A stretch of DNA of 64,000 bases. Source: Hemicentrotus pulcherrimus. Lineage: Eukaryota > Echinodermata > Echinoidea > Camarodonta > Strongylocentrotidae. The stretch is taken from NCBI GenBank assembly GCA_003118195.1, contig BEXV01000432.1:133476-197475 (forward strand), read 5' to 3'. A program made the position numbers and the translations under genes. The notes under the pieces are model-generated. The model searched no databases. It saw only the letters and a program-made list of their open reading frames with translations, and was not told the origin of the DNA. Within the stretch, counting starts at the first letter, position 1. The number at the start of each line of letters is the position of its first letter. Below are positions 50,401-59,400 of this stretch, piece by piece.

Positions 50401-53400
50401 TAAGATAGAAAAGCCATCTAAAGGTAAAGACCAGTATTGGAAACGCCCCAACTTCAAAAAATGAAATGGAAGTTTTTATTACCAATCATGAGAAAGAATA
50501 AGTTTTGACCAATACATGATGATACAAATTTTGAAGAGAAACTGCCTACTAATTGATATATTTGGTAAATTAGTTTATCTATTGGTGTGTGAGACATTAA
50601 CGCATGTGTCGCGCACGTGCGCGTAGTCCCATATACATCTTTTTGTGTACAGTGCTTGTAACTTTAAGAAGACTGGGCCAAATTTCTTATTATTTTGATG
50701 ATTCCAGAACCTTGCAGTACACACCAATACTTACATGCTAGATGATCAAGCTTTTCTGATCGATTCCACAATATTCTTTTACAATGCAATTGCATGACCA
50801 TAACTGGTCTTTATCTTTAAAAAAAAAATGTTGATGCTGCTCAGTAAACAATCTTATGTTATCAACAAAACTTTCTACAATAAAAAGACAGCTCCACTCA
50901 CCTTGGTACATATGGATTCCACAGCCTGAGGATGCGATCCATGCCACCAGTTGCTATCAGGTTCTTCTCCTTGCAGAAGTCAAAGGTTTTCACGCCCTTG
51001 TGGATCTTAAAGACGGTCTCGTCGTTGTCCAGTCGTTTCTTGGCGTGACTGTAATGCATCTGGTTGAGCTTGGCCCGTCTGTCGGCCGTTGTTGGGCGGG
51101 GCAAGTGTTCCTTGCTGTCTTTTAGTTTAGACCCGACGTGGGTACTTCCAACGGTGCAACCTATCAGGGTGAAATGGAAGTTTTGGTTAGTACAAGGTGC
51201 AGAAGGCCATCATTTCACTGACACCTGACTTGGTGGAAATACCATTAATGGGTGAACAAGTCTAACACCCAGCAAACCCGTAGTCCCATCAAGAAATACC
51301 CACCAGTCTCTCAGGGAGTCTTTGGGTGAGGGAACGTAAGATAATGACTTTACTATATGGAGGGATGGGTAGGAAATGCAGGGCATTACATAAAGCCTGT
51401 TTGTCATAAAACTGTTATTCATAAGACCTGTAAACACCCAAATGGTGTCCAATTATACCCATGAGAGCAAGCTACTATACGTCTTTGATGATTTAAAGTC
51501 AAACATATATTCGAAAACCCCTCAAGGGAAACAGACACTAACATCCTTCATGGGTGGTATCATTTTATAGGGGTCCACAATGACAATTTTCAAGGGAAAA
51601 TAAAAAATAAATGGGAGTCTCTAAAGGCCGGTTATAATGTTGTTCTATCCAGTTGGTCAATGAAGGAAGATAGACTCTACCGAAAACATGTAACAATTGG
51701 TTATCAACATTTAGTTTGACAGAGACTCAAACAAGTTTGTCCTGTACAATCTAAAGCACTTAAGTTTACAACTTTTAGAAGTAATTATAATAATCATTAT
51801 ATGATTCCAATATCATTACAATAAACATGATATAATTGCAAAACAATTAAAAAATAGTTCAGTAAAAATAGTTCAATAAAATGTACAAGGCCTTTCCAAA
51901 ATTATAAAATCAAAGAATGACTTACAAAATAAAGTGACATACCAATTACCAATGCCGTGCTCTCTCTGTTTGAGCACGAGATGATGGATCGGATGTCCTC
52001 ATAGTACTTGATATCCCCGACCCAGTCATCGTGGACCTTCCATCGGACAAACTGGGTCAAAGGTGAATGTGCAACCTTCTCTAGGGTCACGCTGGCAATG
52101 CCTTCCGTTTTGGGTAGCTTCTTCCATGTTCTGAAATGCAAGAAATTTAGGAGTAGCAGAAAAAAATATTTGGGAAAAGTACTGTCTACAAGCTTGGCTC
52201 CACAAAGCATAATCTGACAACTTGAAAGAGTTCAAAACCAAATGTCATTATCATTTCAAATGTAATCCCTTTTAAATCATCATAGACTAGTGAAGAGATC
52301 AAACAGCAAGGTTTATTGATAAAGAAACACCTTTTCTCATCACTTATGTCTTTTATTCAACCCCCTCCTCCTTTTGAATATCTCTTCCAGTTTCAGCCTC
52401 TCAAGATAGAAGAGTTTTTTGAGTTTCATTTTAGATTATATTTTGGAAAATGGAAGAAAAAAGGCACTTCTAAACCATAGATTGAATACACAATGAAATT
52501 ATTTTCAAATAAATCATGGCCTTGATATCATTCTAATTGTTTGTGATTTGAATTACATATTTTTTCTACTCAAAAGTGACTCAATATGTACCTTAGTGTC
52601 TCCCCTACACCATTGATGATGATGATGTTGATGCATCCTTCACTATCTCCATAAATCAGATAGCATTCATCAAATCCTGTAGCACTGTTTGGATCAAACA
52701 AAACATCAATTCACAAATCTTGCATTCAGACAAATGATATAACAAAAGTCAATGATTTCATCCTCATACTTGAGGTATCAAGACTTTGGCTAGTAGTCTT
52801 GATTTGTGAATTTTCATGCAGCGATATGATTCATTAAAATTAATTTTTGCAATTCACTCAAGTTTATGGCAAGAAAATAGACAATCTTAACAGACTGCAA
52901 AAGTGATATATCATTGCATATGAATCACCTTTAAGCAACAAAAAAAAAAAAGATAAGTTGGTGAAAGTCTATAAACAAGTTGATTGCTTTAAAAGTAAAT
53001 ACGATGTCCATGTAACAATGCACAGTATAGTCACAATAGCACATGAATACAAATCTGCAGCTTTCAGCAGTTACAGGAATAAGAGGAAAGGCAGTACCGG
53101 GCTTAAGAATTACACCCCTCTATATAAGAAGATCAGTACATGAAAGTAAACAGCGCTTACCAGTATGTTAGTTTGAGAGGTGTAGTCTCCAGTCCAGTCA
53201 CTTGACAATATGGCTCAAAAGTGGAGAGTTCATAAAACTGAATTTCACGGTCACTGTAATAAGGAAATAAAAAGGGGGATATATTAGCAGGAATTGAACA
53301 TTTGGTAGCAACTTCACATACACTTGGAATGAAAGTGTATACTAATTTAGAAGTCTTTCACCTATGATTAATAGGCTTTGCAATTTCAACATTAAGCAGT

Positions 53401-56400
53401 AACATGTGTTTTTTTGTTTAGCTCTTTTCTCATGAAATAGATATATTCATAAAGAACCTTGTGGAAATGTATAGAGGATATACTGTCTCCCTATTGTCAA
53501 ATTGAAGTCCCTCTTTTTTGTCTTACACAAAATAAAACGAAATGAGGCAAAAATATTTATATTATATTATTACATAAATATTGTATAAACAAAGAAAATG
53601 AAACACTATCTTACCCTGTTCCTACAATGATCTTGTTAAACTGCGTCATCATCACAAAGTCTGTTACCCATTTAGGCTTCTGTCTTGTGGTATTCTGATC
53701 AATCTGAATTCAAAAAGCACATGGAAATATATGAAATAACCAAAATCAAATGAGAACTGTTTACATGTATTTCAAAATGAACTACTAGCAAACAAGAAGA
53801 GTTCAAAAGAGTTCTGAAACACCATAAACGGATGAAATTATATATTTATCAACATAGTTTTTTAAACCAATTTATGCAACGATCTAAACAATTTTATTAT
53901 ATTAAAAAAAACATAATTAAATATTTTGTCCAATAATTCAGCTAACTACTATACAACCCATAAAGTCCAATAACTTCTGGGCGGTATTGTAGGGTATACA
54001 CTATACACCATCAAATAAGACATATAAAGCCTTAAAGGGATAGTTGAGTTCTGTTGCAGATAAATATATTTTTTTTGTGAGATAATGAAAACTGAGTGTC
54101 AAACTTGAAAGAACATATTTAAATGACAAAAATTATCTTTGTTTGATCAAAAACGGTTCAGAGACAGCTAAAATATAAAAATTTCTAGTACTTGTGTACC
54201 ACCACAAATATTAGATATTTTGAAAAATTTGAAAAAACTGTTGAAAAAAATGAAATAACGCCTTTTACGTCGTATTTCAGCCAATGCTGATGTTGGGGTT
54301 TTTGGCAGCATTTTTGTGTTGCTTATATTACGCACAACCAACCGGCCCATGTATTGTTATTTTTAATTAAATAATTGATTAACGGTAACCGTGTTTGTTT
54401 TAAAGTAGAGCTGAATTGGTATGATCGTATTGGCTAAATTTCAAACATTTTGGGGTCTAAAATGACCTTCGTAGCAATTTTAGGTTCTGAAAGGGCACTA
54501 GAAATGATAAAGATAAGAATAAGAGCAATAACCAAGCACTTTGAAGGCATTTGCGATCTGAAAACAGAACTCACCTATCCCTTTAATGAATGAAAAAAAA
54601 AAGAGGCTGAAGTTGTGCTATTGCACAGGAACAGGGATCAATGAAGTAAACCTATCCATCTAGGTTATCTGACTGAATCACAATCATAATTTAAAGTGCA
54701 AAAATGATGCATTGATAGCTCATAACCCGGTTATATTCTACAGTTCTATTCTAAACTAACATTCGCATCAACAGCTTATCTTTTTAAATATTATATACAA
54801 ATAATAAATAGTGATAAACCTCATAACTTCCTAGAGAGATTATCAGGGTAATGATTAGAAAGAAATAAAATCAACCAGTGGCACTTGATTATCAAATAAG
54901 AGGTTTTAGAAATCACTCAAGGCAGTCTACATTCATGCTTAAAATACATATTCAAAGCCTGTTTATGAGTGGTTTTTTAGTAAGAGCTTTGAAGAGAAAT
55001 GGAAGAGGGTACTTGGATGATGAATATAAATGATTCAAATACTTACCATGACAGCTTTCCATCTCTTCAACTCCATATTGCCACTCCAAAAAGCTATTGT
55101 GCCATCCTATGGAATGAACAAAAATAGAATGAATGCCAATATAATATAGAAGTGCTCAACTTGTGTAATGGTAATGTGGATGACTAATGCTTGATATTAT
55201 TACTACTTATATTGTCATTAATTATACAACTACCACTTCTACTGCTACTACTACCACTACTACTCACTGTAACTGCCTAGTACTGCTACAAGTATGAAAT
55301 AATAGTGACTAAATGCTACCAAATGTTGACTTTTTTCTCTTCTCTCCCTTCCTGTTTTCCTTTCCTCCCTTTCCTTCTCCTCCTCCCCCTTCCTCCTCCT
55401 TCTTCTCCTAGTATAATATTTTACCTGACTTGTAGTGACACACGTGCCATCACTCATGTTGGTGACTCGGAGTACGGGATCTCTGTGGGGCGAGGTAAGG
55501 ATGGTGGCAGGGGTGTGGAGGTCCACCTCCTTCTTACGTAGATAGGCGTCCTCCTTCTCTTCATACTCGAGCTGCATGTAGGTACAAAACTCATCCTGGA
55601 GGAACACAAAAATGGATTTGTTTGCATTAATACAAAAAATATCAATTCATTTAGCTGTATGTCTATGAAATACAATGCTTTATGACTTATCCTGTTCCAA
55701 TATGGCAAAGGGAAATAATTATAAACATGGATTTCTTCAGTCACACATCTATGAAACTGACCCTGAATTTGCATGAAATATATTAAGGGGAAGAAAATTG
55801 TGAAAAATATGAATGATGCACATGGTGGAGCTTAAAAGTTGAGTTTGTCTTCACCTGGCAAGACTGGTTAATGATAATGATTCACTTAATCAACAGAAAT
55901 CTTATTTGATTTGAATGATTGATACAAATTATATAGACAGATACAAAACATATACCGTAGACAGAAACAAAAGAAATATTAGTAGATATACAGGGAAACT
56001 GCTTAATGATGAAAGGATATATATCAAAATTTAATGGCAACATCAAACACATTCATTCTAAAATTACATTTTCAGTTGACTTTAATCTTTAATAAAGTTT
56101 ATAACAAATGATACAGGGAGTCAATATAATTGTTTGCACAAGCATTTATGTTGTTGTTTTTGTGGGGGGGGGTCGTTTTGACATAGATAGACATTAAATT
56201 AAATAAAAAGGATTAAGCAAAGATTAACTTACAACCAGATGTTAGCAATAGTATTCACGCAGTTCCAATCTCGGCTCAAATCAAGCAAGGAAATGACACT
56301 AATGAACGATGACTTACACTTCAACTACCCACCATTGATTATTAAACAACCAATCAATACACTTGCCTTAGCTACCCATTGTGAGGGCAAGACGATGTCG

Positions 56401-59400
56401 ATTCTGTTTTGCTCAGTAGAGCTTGAATGTCTCATAAACGAATAATGGCTTCTGCAATGAAGCATACAACCCAGCATCATGCAAGGTCCCTCCTCAATCT
56501 ACAATCGATTATCTTTTGTCTCACGGATGACATTAACGATTGTGTTGATGATTTGTCTAAATACACAAGGATGTCCCTTTTTTTGATTTTGCGGTACCTG
56601 CAGCTATTAAGGTCAGAAACCCACAAGGAGAAGAACTAGGGCTGGTTCTTGGACAACCCTTACTGTTGTATATGTTGTAACTATTATCGCAAAGGGGCGC
56701 TGTTCAGTGTTTTGTGAAAACCACATTGAAGTTTTTTTGTCTTCTTACAGGGTGCTTCAACTCGTTCATCTTGATATGTGTTAATAAAGGTACTTTAGCT
56801 CTACCTTTAATTTCCGGTGGAGAGCTCGACTTGACTTTCAAAATTTGCCCAAGATCCATCCTTTGCCGGAATTAAAATACAATTCTTTATACTATCATAA
56901 TCTAACACAAATAACTTGAGTATAAATTTAACAAATTATAGTGATCATTGATGGTGTGTTGGAAAGAACACGTGCACACGGTAACAGAAAAGTAAATATA
57001 TGTACGTTAATCATATCCAAGTATGAATAATACAGGCACATTACATCTTTTGGGGTTCCGTTTTTTAGCTGATGTAAAAAAAACTTCAATATTCTGTCAC
57101 CTATTTTATTGTGTATTCATTTCATTTAAGGAATGCAGGTGCATGATATAAGGATACTTCCGGTGCTCTGATAGTGTAAAAATCATACACTATTAGGTTG
57201 CCAGATCGGATAAGCAGTTTCAAATGACTTTCATCAATATTTGTTCAGCAGCTTTTGTTTAATGTTGTCTTATTTGTTATATTTCCATTGTTTCAATTAC
57301 CGGTATACAAAATTATAAATAACTATACCGGTACACATCAGATTAATGATGATTAAAAGAAGAAAAAAAAAACAAATATTTTTTATTACCTACAGGTTCT
57401 CCTTGCCATATCATATTATACAAATATTGACTGAGTAAATACTACCCAGTATAGCCCAAGGTGATCTCGAAACTGTACTGGCCCAAAGATGAAGTCCAGG
57501 GGCATAGTGCAGTTTCAAGATCATCTAGGAGTTACATGTACAGTGTATTGGTACAAACCATGACCCCAAAATTCAGCAGTCCATATTTGTTCTATATAAG
57601 TACTGCATCCAGATAGTGGATTCTTAAAAAGGGATATTTCGAAAAAAAACAACATCCTGTTGTGGCGAAATATACCAATCTAGGAGAAGTGCCTGTATCC
57701 ACTGCGCACATCCATTGATAACTTAAGGTGCATCATGTACATGTACATGTACTGCGTCTTTGCATTTTACACCGATCAATATGTGTTTTTTACTATACTG
57801 CCCAGCAGTCAGAAGTGAATTTCATACCTGCAGCTTTGACCAATCAGAGGCCTAGGATCTTTACAAGTGGTATATAAATATCTTTCAATCTAAAACTACC
57901 GACTATGAATTATAGATGAAAACCTTGTTACTTGTAGTAACAATTGTTGTAATGGCGGGTGACTAATTTTAAACACTTACCCAATCAATGGTTCCTTCTG
58001 AATTGAAATCTATTTTCATGAAGAGATTTGTGATTTCCTCATCATTCTGGGGGATGAAAGAAAAAGAGGAAAAGGGAAAAAAAAAGAAGGGGAAAAATAA
58101 GAACTTTGTAAGTTATCCATCTTGGACAAATCAATTACTTGTCCATGTCTAAAAATAAACAATTTACAATGACTTACAATAGGTCAAAAAGGTACAACAG
58201 ACCATCTTCCTTGTCAGGATACTATCTGCTACATGTACATGTACATGAACATGTATAGAGCCAGAACGGCATTATCTCATAGCATTTAACACAATGATAA
58301 TGCCTTTCTAACTCTCAACAGATGATATACACGTATATTAAAATACTTATTTCTTATTCATGAAGGCTTTTCAGGAATTTGTAGAGTCCGATTTAAAATA
58401 GACCCGTTTCCTACCCGCCTCTACCAATGTAACAAGATAGCACCAAGGCCCTATCAAATTTTGTTCAACCTTCACAAAAAGACACCTGCTCAAAGTGACT
58501 TCCCTTTCCATCAAGGCGTTATCTTCTCGATTTCAAAGTGACATGTCAAAGCCAACATATCAACAGCTGAGAGCCATAAAGGCTTCAATTCATATATAAT
58601 AATAAGGAGTTTAACACCTTTCTGGCTCTAAGCACATAAGACTAGACAGATGCACTTATGGTGATGCGATCCAAGGTTGTATCCATGACAACGTGATGGA
58701 TGATGGACAATGGAGCAATATCATGCCTGTTTATCAGTAGCCATCGGGGCATTGTAACTACCATGCTGATGTTCATTAGTTTAATGAAAAACAAAAATGA
58801 ATTCAATAGATACATGTACATACTGACTAACCCTAGCATCATTTTTTTAGTACCGGTATGATTATTTTTTAATGAATGTCATGCGTTCGACTATTTGAAT
58901 GGAATAAGAACAAAAATGAACTCAAATAATGACATACATGTGCAGCATTAGATAATGTAATCCTTTCTGCACCAAAGGCAGAAAAATTTATCCAAATTAT
59001 ATCAATCTTAAGTTTGAATACAATATCTTGAAAATCATGCAAAGTAAGGTGGATTTTCTTGGCTTTTCAAAATGGAGTCTTGCTTGACATGATTCAATCA
59101 AATGGTATATCATTTGAATCCACAATTTTTTTAAAAAGCAATAATTAAGATGAAATCATGCCTCAAGAAGTTAATTGCAATAAAGGTCTGTAAAATTATA
59201 TGAGGTCCCTTGTCAATCTCTTGTATAGCATTGAAAACTACACTGTATGATATAAATCAAAGACCTTAAAAAGTTGTGTCAAATTCATCTGATTACTTTT
59301 CTAACCAAGTAGCCCTTGTTCCCACAGTCAAGATAAAGATCTTGTCACTAGGCAGACTGGTGATAAAGAGATTTGTATCACTCTCAGGATCAATAAAACG

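Noticed and set aside
52592..52676. Alternative acceptor for exon 10 at 52677
   Set aside because: It would shift the frame against exon 9; the acceptor giving 52684 keeps the frame.
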